From Rothia mucilaginosa (GTDB lineage Bacteria; Actinomycetota; Actinomycetes; Actinomycetales; Micrococcaceae), in assembly GCF_901875305.1 (NCBI RefSeq), contig NZ_CABFLY010000002.1, positions 440,883-504,882 on the forward strand: a DNA stretch of 64,000 nt. Direction: 5' to 3'. Positions 37,144 through 46,764 of this stretch are shown here, piece after piece. The notes beneath the pieces were generated by a model, which was given only the letters and a program-made list of their open reading frames with translations, made no database searches and had not been told where the DNA came from. The translations under genes were made by a program, and so were the position numbers. How positions within the stretch are numbered: the first letter of the stretch is position 1; each line of letters starts with the position of its first letter.

Positions 37144-38445
37144 TTACTTGCGCGGGGTTGCCAGCTCGCCGTTCAGCACGGTCGGGTGGCCAGCGTAGAA
37201 GGTTGCACGAATCGAACCGGGCACCTCCATACCACGGTAGGGGTTGTTCTTACCCTTGGTGGCCTGCTCCTCCGGCTTGATGACGCGGGTAGCCTTCGGG
37301 TCGACCAGCACGATGTTGGCCGGCTCGCCTTCGGCCAGCGGGCGGCCCTGCTCAGCCTCCAGGCGGCCAATCTTGGCGGGCTGCTCGGAGAGGATGCGTG
37401 CCACATCGCGCCAGGTAATCATACCGGTGTCAACCAGGGTCATCTGGATGATGGACAGCGCCTGCTCCAGGCCGGTCATGCCGTTCGCGGCGCACGCCCA
37501 CTCGCATTCCTTGGTCTCTGCCGGGTGCGGTGCGTGGTCGGTACCGATCACGTCGATGATGCCGTCGGCAACCGCCTGGCGCAGGGCCAGAACGTCCTCT
37601 TCGGTGCGCAGCGGCGGGTTCACCTTGAACACCGGGTCGTAGCTACGGGCGGTCTCGTCGGTGAGTAGCAGGTGGTGCGGGGTTGCCTCTGCGGTGACCT
37701 GCACGCCGCGGGACTTAGCCCAGCGCACAACCTCAATGGAGCCCTTGGTGGACAGGTGGCAGATGTGCAGCTTGGAGTTCAGGTGCTCAGCCAGCAGCAC
37801 GTCGCGGGCAATGATTGCCTCTTCAGCGACGGCAGGCCAACCGGCCAGACCCAGGTCAGCGGAGACCTTACCTTCGTTCATCTGGGCGCCTTCGGTCAGG
37901 CGCGGCTCCTGCGCGTGCTGCGCAATCACGCCGTCGAAAGTCTTGACGTACTCGAGGGCGCGGCGCATCACGGCCGGGTCGTACACGCACATGCCGTCGT
38001 CGGAGAACACGCGCACGTTCGCGGTGGAGTTCGCCATGCTGCCGATGTCGGAGAGGCGCTCACCCTTCAGACCCACGGTCACGGCGCCGATGGGCTGCAC
38101 GCGGCACCAGCCGGATTCCTTGCCGAGGCGGTCAACCTGCTCTACCACTGCGGCGGTGTCTGCCACGGGCATGGAGTTTGCCATAGCGAACACTGCGGTG
38201 TAGCCGCCCAGAGCTGCTGCGCGGGTGCCGGTCTCGACGGTTTCGGATGCTTCGTAGCCGGGCTGACGCAGGTGGGTGTGAATGTCGACCAGGCCGGGCA
38301 GCGCTACCTGGCCTGCCGCCTCGACAACCTGTGCGTCTGCGGCGTCGATGTTCTCGGCGATGCGGCTAATCACGCCGTCCTCGATGAGGATGTCGGCGAC
38401 CTTTTCGCCGTAGAGGCTTGCGCCCTTAATCAGGTACTTGCTCAT
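37144..38445 (-). CDS. pyrC: Dihydroorotase
   Basis: Zinc amidohydrolase that closes carbamoyl aspartate to dihydroorotate. The metal site DIHTHLRQPGYE, the MANSMPVAD substrate region, HICHLSTKGSIEVV and GTDHAPHPAETK are all visible. The length of 433 residues fits the class I (PyrC/allantoinase-like) type. ATG 38445 follows a GAGAGGAAC site. It is located between pyrB and the PH-like gene. Confidence 0.95.
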   Translation of the reverse strand: MSKYLIKGASLYGEKVADILIEDGVISRIAENIDAADAQVVEAAGQVALPGLVDIHTHLRQPGYEASETVETGTRAAALGGYTAVFAMANSMPVADTAAVVEQVDRLGKESGWCRVQPIGAVTVGLKGERLSDIGSMANSTANVRVFSDDGMCVYDPAVMRRALEYVKTFDGVIAQHAQEPRLTEGAQMNEGKVSADLGLAGWPAVAEEAIIARDVLLAEHLNSKLHICHLSTKGSIEVVRWAKSRGVQVTAEATPHHLLLTDETARSYDPVFKVNPPLRTEEDVLALRQAVADGIIDVIGTDHAPHPAETKECEWACAANGMTGLEQALSIIQMTLVDTGMITWRDVARILSEQPAKIGRLEAEQGRPLAEGEPANIVLVDPKATRVIKPEEQATKGKNNPYRGMEVPGSIRATFYAGHPTVLNGELATPRK

Positions 38446-38475
38446 GGTGTTGGTTCCTCTCGTTAGGAAGGTCGT

Positions 38476-39477
38476 TTAGGATTCGTCGCCGGCGTAGAGC
38501 TTGGCGCTGGATCCGTCGGTCAGAAGCAGGTAGAGCACCGCCATGCGCAGCGCCACGCCGTTGCTGACCTGGCGCAGAACCCAGGAGTTGGCGGCGTCGG
38601 CGGCGTCGGTGCAGATTTCCAGGCCGCGGTTCATGGGGCCCGGGTGCAGGATTGCGACCGGCTGAGGCTGCGCCTGCAGGGTTGCGAAGCGTTCGGCGGT
38701 CAGACCCCACAGCTCGGTGTACTCTTCGGCGGAGGGGAAGTACGCGGCGCGCATGCGTTCCTTCTGGATGCGCAGCAACATGACGGCGTCCGGGTTGGTG
38801 GCGATGGCTTCGTCAAAGTCGTGGAAGATTTCCAGGCCTGCTTCTTCAACCCAGGAGGCGGTGTTCAGCGGCAGCAGGGTCGGCGGTGCGACGAAGACGA
38901 CCTGCGCGCCGAGGGTGTGTAGCAGCCAGAGGTTGGAGCGTGCCACGCGCGAGTGCAGGATGTCACCGACGATGAGCACGCGCATACCGGACAGGTCGGT
39001 GCCGCGGGGGCTGTCCAGACCGCCGCGTTCTGCCTTGTACTGGCGCAGGGAGACCGCGTCGAGCAACGCCTGGGTGGGGTGCGCGTGGGTGCCGTCGCCC
39101 GCGTTGAGTACGGGGATGTCGGTCCAGCCTGCTTCAGCGAGGCGCTGCGGTGCGCCGGAGGCGGAGTGGCGGATTACGAACGCATCCGCAGCAATTGCCT
39201 TGAGGGTCTGCGCGGTGTCCTTGAGCGACTCACCCTTGGAGAGAGAGGAGCCCGAGGCGGAGAAGTTCGTGACGGCCGCGCCCAGGCGCTTCTCAGCGGA
39301 TTCGAAGGAGAGGCGGGTTCGGGTGGAGTCCTCGAAGAAGAGGTTGACGACGGTCTTACCGTTGAGCACGTTGAGGGTGCGGTTTTCGGCTTTGACCTGC
39401 GCCATGTAGTCGGCGACGTCAAGGATTTCGATGGCTTCTTCGCGGGTTAGTTCGCGGGTGTCGAGCAGATGCTTCAT
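38476..39477 (-). CDS. pyrB: Aspartate carbamoyltransferase catalytic subunit
   Basis: Condenses carbamoyl phosphate with aspartate. The phosphate-binding [19 protein letters not shown], the [13 protein letters not shown] motif and [13 protein letters not shown] are complete. The length is 333 residues. No regulatory subunit gene (pyrI) is near, as expected in actinobacteria. Its ATG overlaps the pyrR stop codon by four bases (ATGA), so translation of pyrB is coupled to pyrR. Confidence 0.96.
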   Translation of the reverse strand: MKHLLDTRELTREEAIEILDVADYMAQVKAENRTLNVLNGKTVVNLFFEDSTRTRLSFESAEKRLGAAVTNFSASGSSLSKGESLKDTAQTLKAIAADAFVIRHSASGAPQRLAEAGWTDIPVLNAGDGTHAHPTQALLDAVSLRQYKAERGGLDSPRGTDLSGMRVLIVGDILHSRVARSNLWLLHTLGAQVVFVAPPTLLPLNTASWVEEAGLEIFHDFDEAIATNPDAVMLLRIQKERMRAAYFPSAEEYTELWGLTAERFATLQAQPQPVAILHPGPMNRGLEICTDAADAANSWVLRQVSNGVALRMAVLYLLLTDGSSAKLYAGDES

Positions 39478-40136
39478 GAGAGCCCTCCCAGCTGGATAAT
39501 ATCGACTCGGTCTGTTGCGTTGTCAGTTTCGGTCAGTACGACGCGCACGGTTTCGGTGGCACTGGTGGGCAGGTTTTTACCCACATAATCAGCGCGGATG
39601 GGTAGTTGTCGGTGTCCGCGGTCTACGAGGACCGCTAGGCGTACCATGGAGGGTCGTCCGTGGGCGTTGAGGGCGTCGAGGGCGGCGCGTACGGTGCGGC
39701 CGGAGTAGAGGACGTCGTCAACGAGGACTACGGTTTTACCTTCAATGCCGATGGTGGGTATGATGCTCTCCCCCGCTGTTTGCGGTTCGGGGGCATCGCG
39801 CTGGTCGTCGCGGTAGGCGGTGATGTCCAGGGCGCCGAGGCGGTCTTCTGCGGTGAAGTTCGGTTCAAGCGCCTGGATGCGGGTTGCGAGTCGTGCCGCG
39901 AGGGGCACGCCGCGGGAGCGGATACCGATGAGTACGAGGTTTTCTACACCTTTGTTGGTTTCAATGATTTCGTAGGCGATGCGGGTGAGGGCGCGGCGAA
40001 TTTCGTCCTCGCTGAGGATGGTGCGACCGACGGTGGTCGCGTCCTGCAAGGTGCTTTGAGGGGTTGCCGAATGGGGGGCTTCAGTGAGATTCTGCCCCTG
40101 ATTGGTGCCGGATGTGGGCACAGTTGACCCAGGCAT
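39474..40136 (-). CDS. pyrR: Pyrimidine operon regulator PyrR
   Basis: RNA-binding attenuator/translational repressor with residual uracil phosphoribosyltransferase activity. The PRPP loop [21 protein letters not shown] and the [27 protein letters not shown] block define the family. The N-terminal 40 residues are Thr/Ser/Gln-rich and not part of the core. I chose ATG 40136, with AAGGAG upstream (220 residues). A PyrR-type RNA loop overlaps the region just before its ribosome binding site, so autoregulation of the whole pyr operon is likely. Confidence 0.95.
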   Translation of the reverse strand: MPGSTVPTSGTNQGQNLTEAPHSATPQSTLQDATTVGRTILSEDEIRRALTRIAYEIIETNKGVENLVLIGIRSRGVPLAARLATRIQALEPNFTAEDRLGALDITAYRDDQRDAPEPQTAGESIIPTIGIEGKTVVLVDDVLYSGRTVRAALDALNAHGRPSMVRLAVLVDRGHRQLPIRADYVGKNLPTSATETVRVVLTETDNATDRVDIIQLGGLS

Positions 40137-40142
40137 AGCCGT

Positions 40143-40166
40143 CTCCTTCCCCGCCTCACGGGACGG
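40143..40166 (-). promoter_or_regulatory. PyrR-binding RNA loop in front of pyrR
   Basis: On the minus strand the leader reads CCGTCCCGTGAGGCGGGG (40166-40149). GTCCCGTGAGGC matches the known PyrR anti-antiterminator loop consensus (RUCCNGNGAGGY), and CCG/CGG closes the stem. The ribosome binding site GGAAGGAG (40150-40143) directly follows, and the start is at 40136. This layout fits PyrR-dependent translational repression, as reported for mycobacteria, rather than transcription attenuation. Confidence 0.8.
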
Positions 40167-40190
40167 ATTTAAAGGTTTTGTGCTTCTAGT

Positions 40191-40219
40191 AGGGTACCAC
40201 AGTTCACAGGCTACGTTCA
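40191..40219 (-). promoter_or_regulatory. Possible pyr operon promoter
   Basis: TACCCT (40196-40191) with TGAACG 17 bases upstream (40219-40214) on the minus strand. The leader to pyrR would be about 50 bases and would include the PyrR loop. The -35 match is weak. Confidence 0.35.
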
Positions 40220-40269
40220 GGTTCGGCGAGAGACCGCTCATGGCGGGGACGGAGCTGGTATGGAGCGGG

Positions 40270-40335
40270 GCGGGCTCCATCCTCGAGGCGCATACCGGGC
40301 ACGCGGGGCGGGGGCTCCGTCCTCAAGGCGCTCAG
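40270..40335. repeat. Imperfect tandem repeat upstream of pyrR
   Basis: GGCGGGCTCCATCCTCGAGG is followed about 40 bases later by GGGGGCTCCGTCCTCAAGG, both continuing into GCGC. It lies in the non-coding stretch between nusB and the pyr promoter. No function is proposed. Confidence 0.4.
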
Positions 40336-40466
40336 CGCCGCAGAGGGGGCACTCCCCCGCCTGCGTTGTCCGGTGAAGCCTCAACTCTGTCGCTACCAAA
40401 CCCAGCGAGAACATCCGGCACAACATCCCAAACCCAGGCACAAAACAAGCTCAACCTAGACACAGA

Positions 40467-40510
40467 AAACCCCCGCCGTCCTGTAGCGAACTACAGTACG
40501 GCGGGGGTTT
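40467..40510. terminator. Terminator after nusB
   Basis: AAACCCCCGCCGT (40467-40479) pairs perfectly with ACGGCGGGGGTTT (40498-40510), with a nested CTGTAG/CTACAG. The minus strand continues TTTTCTGTG. It ends the alaS-to-nusB set and separates it from the pyr operon. Confidence 0.88.
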
Positions 40511-40591
40511 CACGTACGCTCCCCTGCGGGTGCATCCTCAAACAGCGAACCAACCAGCTACGGGCTGGCGGGCAGGCCGCGGCGGGACGTG

Positions 40592-41002
40592 TTACGCGAG
40601 CAGGGTCGGCTTCACCTGACGGAGCTTATCCAGCAGACCGTTCACGAACTTCGGAGATTCATTCGTGGACAGCACACGCGCCAGACCGACAGCCTCAGAA
40701 ATTGCGACAGCATCCGGAACTTCGTCATTGTACAGAAGCTCCCAAGTGCCAATACGTAGCACGGCACGGTCCACGGCGGGCATACGCTCGAAGGACCAGT
40801 CACGGGCGTAAGTCTCCACAAACTCGCGGATTTCTTCATCGTGGTCGCGGACGCCACGAATGATTTCCTCAGAGTAAGCAGAAATCTGCGCTACCGTGTA
40901 CAGTCGGCGGCGGCGGAGTACCTCAATATAATCTTCGTTGCGCTGATCCGCCTCGAAGAGCACTTCGAGGGCGCGCAATCGGGCTTTCGTACGCGAATTC
41001 AT
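40592..41002 (-). CDS. nusB: Transcription antitermination factor NusB
   Basis: Helical RNA-binding factor that binds boxA with NusE (S10) for rRNA antitermination. The 136 residues show the NusB pattern RTKARLRALEVLFEADQRNED, MPAVDRAVLRIGTWELLYN, PDAVAISEAVGLARVLSTNESPKFVNGLLDKL. Its ATG overlaps the efp stop codon (TAATG). Last gene before the terminator. Confidence 0.95.
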   Translation of the reverse strand: MNSRTKARLRALEVLFEADQRNEDYIEVLRRRRLYTVAQISAYSEEIIRGVRDHDEEIREFVETYARDWSFERMPAVDRAVLRIGTWELLYNDEVPDAVAISEAVGLARVLSTNESPKFVNGLLDKLRQVKPTLLA

Positions 41003-41565
41003 TAGTCGTTCACGCGACCGAGGTACTCACCGGTGCGGGTGTCAACCTTGACCTTGGTGCCGGTCTCCAGGAACAGGGGAACCTGAATCTCGTAGCCGGT
41101 CTCAACGGTTGCGGGCTTGGTGCCGCCGGTGGAGCGGTCACCCTGCAGGCCGGGCTCGGTGTAGGTGATTTCGAGGACCACGGATGCGGGCAGCTCGATG
41201 TACAGCGGGGTGCCGTCGTGCAGAGCGATGGTTGCGGTCTGGGACTCGAGCATGTAGTTTGCTGCGTCGCCAACAACGGTTGCGGGAACGTTAATCTGGT
41301 CGTAGGTCTTCATGTCCATGAAGACGTAGTCGTCGCCGTCCTGGTACAGGTACTGGTAGTCGGAGCGGTCAACAGTTGCGGTCTCAATCTTAGCGCCAGC
41401 GTTGAAGGTACGGTCGACGACCTTACCGGAGGTAACGTTACGCAGCTTGGTGCGAACGAACGCGCCACCCTTACCGGGCTTCACGTGCTGGAACTCAACG
41501 ACGGACCAGAGGTTGCCGTCAATCTTCAGGACGGCGCCGTTCTTAATATCGGTAGTGGATGCCAT
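41002..41565 (-). CDS. efp: Elongation factor P
   Basis: Relieves ribosome stalling at polyproline. The three beta-barrel domains are complete in 187 residues from ATG 41565, with GAAGGAG upstream. The tip loop is [10 protein letters not shown] with Lys at 32, the position modified in some bacteria; no epmA/B, earP or ymfI-like gene is in the window. It is followed by nusB with a one-base overlap and preceded by aroB after a gap of about 220 bases. Confidence 0.96.
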   Translation of the reverse strand: MASTTDIKNGAVLKIDGNLWSVVEFQHVKPGKGGAFVRTKLRNVTSGKVVDRTFNAGAKIETATVDRSDYQYLYQDGDDYVFMDMKTYDQINVPATVVGDAANYMLESQTATIALHDGTPLYIELPASVVLEITYTEPGLQGDRSTGGTKPATVETGYEIQVPLFLETGTKVKVDTRTGEYLGRVND

Positions 41566-41683
41566 GGGGCTCTCCTTCGTGTCATCGACGCCCACGCCGT
41601 AGTGGTACCCGGCGCGGCGCTAAGTTTTCAATGAGCAAAATATGTCCCGTACATTCTACCGGATGTGCACGAATTTGCCTAGT

Positions 41684-41711
41684 AGGGGCACCACAGTTTC
41701 TGTGGCACCCC
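41684..41711. other. Hairpin between aroB and efp
   Basis: GGGG-CA-CCACAG (41685-41696) faces CTGTGG-CA-CCCC (41700-41711), a stem with a two-base internal mismatch. It may weakly terminate the aro transcript. A TAGAAT -10-like sequence just downstream on the minus strand could start efp. Confidence 0.4.
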
Positions 41712-41789
41712 GCCCGGCTGGCGCATGCTGACTGCCATATGCGGCGGGCATGTGCCGTGTGCATCCGGTGAATATACGGGACTCATCAC

Positions 41790-42911
41790 CTACTCGGTAA
41801 TCTCCTGGTAGGTCATGTACAGAATCGATTCGTCCGGCACCTCGTACACGCGCGGGCGAGCCAAACCGTCAAGAATGATGAAGCGCAGCAGGTTGCCGCG
41901 TGCCTTCTTGTCGCGGCGCATCGCTTCGAGCAGCTGGGGCCATGCGTCTGCCTTGTAGGAGGTGGGCAGGCCCAGAGATTCGAGGATGCGGCGGGTGCGT
42001 GCCACGAGCTCCTCGTCGGCGTGACCGGTTGCCAGCGCCAGTTCGGCGGCGTAGACCATGCCCACCGCAACAGCCGCGCCGTGACGCCACTGGTAGCGTT
42101 CGTTGCGCTCGATGGCGTGGGCGAGGGTGTGGCCGTAGTTCAGGATTTCGCGGCGGCCGGATTCACGCAGGTCCTCGGAGACCACCTCCGCCTTCACGCG
42201 CACGCTGCGTTCAATGAGTTCACGCATCACGGCGGACTGCGAGTCGCGTACGGCGTTCGGGTTCGCCTCAATCAGGTCAAGAATTTCGGGGTCTGCGATG
42301 AAGCCGCACTTGACGACCTCACCCATGCCGGTCAGCAGCTCATGCTCAGGCAGGGTGCGCAGGGTGCCGATCTCGCAGAGCACCGCGGCGGGCGGCCAGA
42401 ACGCGCCGACCAGGTTCTTACCCTCGGCGGTGTTGATGCCGGTCTTACCGCCCACGGCGGCGTCCACCATGCCGAGCAGGGTGGTCGGAATGTGCACCAC
42501 GCGCACGCCGCGCAGCCAGGTCGCCGCCACGAAACCGGCAACGTCGGTAATAGCACCGCCGCCCACAGACACGATCGCGTCAGTACGGGTGAAGTCGTTC
42601 TGGCCGAGCACCTGCCAGCAGAACGCCGCCACCTGGTAGTGTTTGGCCTCCTCGGCGTCGGGAATCTCAGCGCTGAACGATTCGTAACCCATCGCGCGCA
42701 GGTCCTCCATGACCAGCTCACCCGTGGAACGCAGGGCACGCGGATGAATCACGAGCACCTTCTTCGTGCGGTTGCCCAGAATCTCGGGCAGGGTGCCGAG
42801 CAGGTTGTGGCCAATCAGCACCTCGTAGTTCTCGCGCGGGGAGCTGCCGGTCACCGGAATACGGGTGATATCCGCTTCGCCGGAAGCGCCGAAGGTGGGC
42901 TGAGTGCTCAT
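41790..42911 (-). CDS. aroB: 3-dehydroquinate synthase
   Basis: Second shikimate-pathway step: DAHP to 3-dehydroquinate, NAD- and metal-dependent. NAD-binding VSVGGGAITDVAGFVAATWLRG, the HIPTTLLGMVDAAVGGKTGIN block, ELLTGMGEVVKCGF and the metal-binding NYGHTLAHAIE are present. The 373 residues start from ATG 42911 with AAAGGA upstream. It follows aroK by about 36 bases in the aroE-aroC-aroK-aroB set. Confidence 0.96.
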   Translation of the reverse strand: MSTQPTFGASGEADITRIPVTGSSPRENYEVLIGHNLLGTLPEILGNRTKKVLVIHPRALRSTGELVMEDLRAMGYESFSAEIPDAEEAKHYQVAAFCWQVLGQNDFTRTDAIVSVGGGAITDVAGFVAATWLRGVRVVHIPTTLLGMVDAAVGGKTGINTAEGKNLVGAFWPPAAVLCEIGTLRTLPEHELLTGMGEVVKCGFIADPEILDLIEANPNAVRDSQSAVMRELIERSVRVKAEVVSEDLRESGRREILNYGHTLAHAIERNERYQWRHGAAVAVGMVYAAELALATGHADEELVARTRRILESLGLPTSYKADAWPQLLEAMRRDKKARGNLLRFIILDGLARPRVYEVPDESILYMTYQEITE

Positions 42912-42947
42912 CGTGTGTCCTTTCACAGGAGAGTGGGTAGGAAGGGG

Positions 42948-44369
42948 TCAGGAGTTGTTCGCCCGCGCCTTGCGGCTGGCGGTGACGTACGCCTGAATCT
43001 CTGCGGTCATCTCGGTAATGGGTCGGCCGCCGCGAGCGTCCAGGGTAAAGTGCGCCAGCTCCTCGTAGCGGGTGCGGCGACGCTCAAAAATATCGGTCCA
43101 GCGCTCGACCGGGTTCGGCTGCAGCAGCGGGCGGGTCTTATTGCCCGTAATGCGCGGGGTGACGGTCTCGGCGTCAACCAGGATGTACACCACGCATTCG
43201 TCCTTGAGGAGCTCCGCAACCGAGTCGGTCATGGGCGCGCCGCCACCGAGCGAAAACACCGTGTTGCGGTACACCGGGGAGGTCAGCACCTCTTCGATGG
43301 TCTTGCGTTCCAGCTCGCGGAAGTGCGCCTCCCCGAAAATCTCGAAAATTTCGGAGACCTCGCCGTGGCGTTCCACGATGAGCTGGTCGGCGTCCAGGAA
43401 CTCGTAGCCGTAGAAACGCGCCAGGTGCGTGCCAATGTAAGTCTTACCCGCCGCCATGGGACCTATCAGCACGATGGGGCGTGACTGCTCGGCAAAGTTC
43501 TCGTGCATCTCGCGCACCTGCTGCGGGTGGATGCGGGCAGATTCCTCGAACTCAATGACTTCAAGCTCAACAGTCTCGAACTCAGCCTGTGCAAACTCAC
43601 CAGATTCAAGATCACTGACCTCGACTCGAATCGCCTCACGTTGGGTTGCCTCGCGAGCGCCAAGCTCGGCGTCCATCTCTGCCTCGGATGCGGCGCGCGC
43701 CTCAACCTCGGCGGCGGCCTCGGCGGAGTCCACCGCCGCAATCTCCTCGGCCACAGATTCGGTCGCTGAAACCTGCACCTTGCCGAATAGCGCCGGGGTC
43801 GGACGCAACGGCTTGGGTGCGGCGGGTTTCGGCACGGTCGGCTTCGGGGGTGCCAGTTTAGGAGCAGTAGGCTTGGGAGCTATGGGCTTCGGGGCCGCAG
43901 ACTTGGGTGCTTCCGCCTGTGCGGGCTCCTCGCGAGGCTCTTCCTCAGCCATGCCCTGCAGGGCGCTCAGCAGCTTCAGGCGCAGGTCCTCGTCCAGGCC
44001 CGCGGCCGGGTCAGCATCCTCGGAGGCCGAGGAAGCATACAGACGCACGCCCCGCACGCTCACGGGGGCGGCGGGCCGGGGGCGAACACCCGAACGCATC
44101 AGGTCGGCCGGAGTAGGCACGCGAGACGCCCGGCGGGAAGAAGCCTCACGGGCGGTATCCTCAGCCGACGTGGCCTCAACAGCCTGCTCAGCTGCGGTAG
44201 ATACACCGGCTTCCGATACGCCGGATTCCGGGCGCGGCGAAGCGCCCCCTCGCGCACGCTGCGCAGCCGCAGCAATACGCGCAAGGGGGCTCGAAGCGAC
44301 CGGGCGAACACCCTGCTCCACAGAAACCTCCCCGAAACCGCGACCCTCAGACTCCGCCGGAAGGGGCAC
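42948..44369 (-). CDS. aroK: Shikimate kinase with very long low-complexity N-terminal extension
   Basis: The C-terminal 180 residues are a full shikimate kinase: IGPMAAGKTYIG (P-loop), FLDADQLIVERHGE, IFGEAHFRELERKT, SLGGGAP and NKTRPLL. Ahead of it the frame runs about 290 residues, rich in Ala, Glu, Pro and Lys, with xPKP repeats (APKPIAPKPTAPKLAPPKP) and a Glu-rich segment, probably disordered. GTG 44369 overlaps the aroC stop codon (TAGTG), and no stop interrupts the frame, so the extension looks real. The alternative is an internal start at ATG 43512, just before the kinase, which would give a normal-sized enzyme of about 187 residues. Confidence 0.85.
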   Translation of the reverse strand: MPLPAESEGRGFGEVSVEQGVRPVASSPLARIAAAAQRARGGASPRPESGVSEAGVSTAAEQAVEATSAEDTAREASSRRASRVPTPADLMRSGVRPRPAAPVSVRGVRLYASSASEDADPAAGLDEDLRLKLLSALQGMAEEEPREEPAQAEAPKSAAPKPIAPKPTAPKLAPPKPTVPKPAAPKPLRPTPALFGKVQVSATESVAEEIAAVDSAEAAAEVEARAASEAEMDAELGAREATQREAIRVEVSDLESGEFAQAEFETVELEVIEFEESARIHPQQVREMHENFAEQSRPIVLIGPMAAGKTYIGTHLARFYGYEFLDADQLIVERHGEVSEIFEIFGEAHFRELERKTIEEVLTSPVYRNTVFSLGGGAPMTDSVAELLKDECVVYILVDAETVTPRITGNKTRPLLQPNPVERWTDIFERRRTRYEELAHFTLDARGGRPITEMTAEIQAYVTASRKARANNS

Positions 44370-45586
44370 TACGCGTCCCAACCGGCCACGTTAGACTCCC
44401 ACGCCAGCGAAGCCGGAATGGCCTCAAGGTAGGAATCCATGTTGCGGCGAGTCTCACCAATCGAGTCGCCACCGAACTTCTCCAGTGCCGCCTCAGCCAG
44501 CACCAGGGCGACCATAGCCTCCGCCACCACACCGGCGGCGGGAACAGCACACACGTCCGAACGCTGGTGGTGGGCGCGAGCCTGCTCACCGGTGGAAGTG
44601 TCAATGGTCTTCAGAGCCTTCGGCACGGTCGCAATGGGTTTCATGGCCGCGCGCACACGCAGCAGGTCGCCAATGCTCATGCCGCCCTCAATACCACCGG
44701 CACGGTTGGTATCGCGGGTAACGCCGTGCTCACCGATAGAAATCTCGTCGTGAGCGGCAGTGCCGGGGCGGTCGGCGGTGGCGAAACCGTCACCAACCTC
44801 AACGCCCTTAATGGCCTGAATACCCATCAGGGCTGCAGCAAGGCGCGCGTCCAGGCGGCGGTCCCAGTGCACGTACGAACCCAGTCCGGGAGGCATACCG
44901 TACGCGAGCACCTCAACCACACCACCGAGGGTCTCACCGTCCTTGTGCGCCTCGTCCACGCGCTGAACCATCGCGTCAGAGGTTGCCTTGTCGAAGCAGC
45001 GCAGCGGGTCAGCGTCCAGCTGGTCAACGTTGCGGGGCGAAGGCACGGGGGCACCCTCGGGGGCGTGCACGCCACCCACAGCCACGGTGTGCGAGACCAA
45101 CTCAACGCCCAGAGCCTTCAAAATCTGAGCGGCAACCACGCCAAGAGCCACGCGGGTCGCGGTCTCACGTGCGGAGGCGCGCTCCAGCACCGGGCGAGCC
45201 TCAGAGAAGTTGTACTTCTGCATGCCGGTAAAGTCGGCGTGGCCGGGACGCGGGCGGGTCAGCGCCGCGTTACGAGCGCGGTGCTCAATCAGCTTGGGGT
45301 CAACCGGATCGGAGCTCATCACGTCGGTCCACTTGGGCCACTCGGTGTTGGCAATCTCAATAGCGACCGGGCCGCCCTGAGTCAGGCCGTGGCGCACACC
45401 ACCCAGGATGCGCACACGATCCTCCTCGAACTTCATGCGGGCACCGCGGCCGTAGCCGAGACGGCGGCGAGCCAGGGCGTCACGCACCATGTCGCTGGTG
45501 AGTTCCACACCGGCGGGAACACCCTCAATGATGCCAACGAGCGCCTCGCCGTGGGATTCTCCGGCAGTGAGCCAACGCAGGGCCAT
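44369..45586 (-). CDS. aroC: Chorismate synthase
   Basis: Converts EPSP to chorismate using reduced FMN. Signature blocks [18 protein letters not shown], the [13 protein letters not shown] segment, [27 protein letters not shown] and [17 protein letters not shown] are present. The length of 405 residues is normal. ATG 45586 follows AAAAGAGG. Its stop codon overlaps the putative aroK start; upstream is aroE after about 90 bases. Confidence 0.96.
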   Translation of the reverse strand: MALRWLTAGESHGEALVGIIEGVPAGVELTSDMVRDALARRRLGYGRGARMKFEEDRVRILGGVRHGLTQGGPVAIEIANTEWPKWTDVMSSDPVDPKLIEHRARNAALTRPRPGHADFTGMQKYNFSEARPVLERASARETATRVALGVVAAQILKALGVELVSHTVAVGGVHAPEGAPVPSPRNVDQLDADPLRCFDKATSDAMVQRVDEAHKDGETLGGVVEVLAYGMPPGLGSYVHWDRRLDARLAAALMGIQAIKGVEVGDGFATADRPGTAAHDEISIGEHGVTRDTNRAGGIEGGMSIGDLLRVRAAMKPIATVPKALKTIDTSTGEQARAHHQRSDVCAVPAAGVVAEAMVALVLAEAALEKFGGDSIGETRRNMDSYLEAIPASLAWESNVAGWDA

Positions 45587-45675
45587 AGGTTAACCTCTTT
45601 TCGTGTCACCCGCAGCGCAGCGCAGGTGGAAGGATTCATAATTCTTCAATGTAAAAAGTGTATAAAATGCGGGCT

Positions 45676-46629
45676 TTACTCGGCGAGCGGTGCCGGGAGG
45701 TGTTCACGGGACGGAAGACCTACCGCCTCGCACATCTCATTGATCAGACCCAGCAATTCGGCGGGCTGCAGGGTACGGTCCGTGAAGAGCAAAACCTGCT
45801 CAACAGCCTGGTAAAGCAGCATCTCCAGACCGGACACCACGGCTCCCCCGCTCGCCTCCCAGGCGCTCGCCAGCACCGAAGGCCACGGGTTGTACGCAAC
45901 ATCCAGCAGTACCGAGCGCACAGCGGCCCCGGGGGCTCCCGCAGGGTCGGTCAGCTGCGGGGCCCAGTCATCCGCCGCACGGGCCGGCAGGGTTGAAATG
46001 ACGGGGTTGTGGCGGCGCGCCTTCTGCTTGGCAGGAAACTCGGCCAGGGCCACGGTCGACAGCTGCACACCCAGGTGCTCGGCCACGGCCTGCAGGTCAC
46101 CCAGCTTGTGCAGAGAGCGGGCGTACACGCTCACGCATCGGTACCCCAGCTTGTGCAGGGCGGTCAGAGCGGATATCGCGGTCGCTCCCCCGCCAATCAC
46201 GGCGGGCTCGTCACGCTCGGGGTCCGGTTCCAGACCCGCGTGCAACAATGCGCTCACAATGCCGATTACGTCGGTGTTATCACCCAGAACCTTCTCACCG
46301 CGCGGATACACCGTGTTCACCGCACCGGTCACGCGGGCGGTCTCGCTCAGCTCATCGCAATACTTGATGACGGCGGTCTTCAACGGCATCGTCACCGACA
46401 GGCCCGCAATGTACGGGGCATCCTCCGTACCCTTCGGGTGACGCACACGGTGCATAATCGTCGGCAAATCCTCAGGCAGGGTGTCGCGACGGTCGTACCC
46501 CAGGTTTGCCTCCCCCAGGTACGCATACGCGGCCCGATGCAGCGCTGGCGAGAGCGAATGATCAATCGGGTGCCCCAGCACGTAGGCGCGGCGCACGGAA
46601 GGTGCCTCACGGTAGGATTCGGTCGGCAT
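45676..46629 (-). CDS. aroE: Shikimate dehydrogenase
   Basis: NADPH-dependent reduction of 3-dehydroshikimate. It has LGHPIDHSLSPALHRAAYAYLG (substrate-binding Ser residues), LSVTMPLKTAV (catalytic Lys), NTDVIGIVSALLHAGL (Asp) and the nucleotide loop VIGGGATAISALTALHKLG. The C-terminal SGLEMLLYQAVEQVLLFTD is typical. It is 317 residues, somewhat longer than 270-290. It lies downstream of mltG behind a terminator and heads the aro genes. Confidence 0.94.
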   Translation of the reverse strand: MPTESYREAPSVRRAYVLGHPIDHSLSPALHRAAYAYLGEANLGYDRRDTLPEDLPTIMHRVRHPKGTEDAPYIAGLSVTMPLKTAVIKYCDELSETARVTGAVNTVYPRGEKVLGDNTDVIGIVSALLHAGLEPDPERDEPAVIGGGATAISALTALHKLGYRCVSVYARSLHKLGDLQAVAEHLGVQLSTVALAEFPAKQKARRHNPVISTLPARAADDWAPQLTDPAGAPGAAVRSVLLDVAYNPWPSVLASAWEASGGAVVSGLEMLLYQAVEQVLLFTDRTLQPAELLGLINEMCEAVGLPSREHLPAPLAE

Positions 46630-46703
46630 GGACTCTCGCTCTCTTTCTCAACACTGGGGCACGGACGGCCGCGGGGGCCACCTCCCATTTTAGCGGGTAC
46701 ACC

Positions 46704-46750
46704 AGAGGGCGGGCACCGCCCAACTCTCATGGGAACGGCGCCCGCCCTCT
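46704..46750 (-). terminator. Terminator after mltG
   Basis: AGAGGGCGGGC (46704-46714) pairs with GCCCGCCCTCT (46740-46750). It lies 15 bases past the mltG stop codon and separates alaS-ruvX-mltG from the aro genes. Confidence 0.75.
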
Positions 46751-46764
46751 GCATCAGCTACAGC

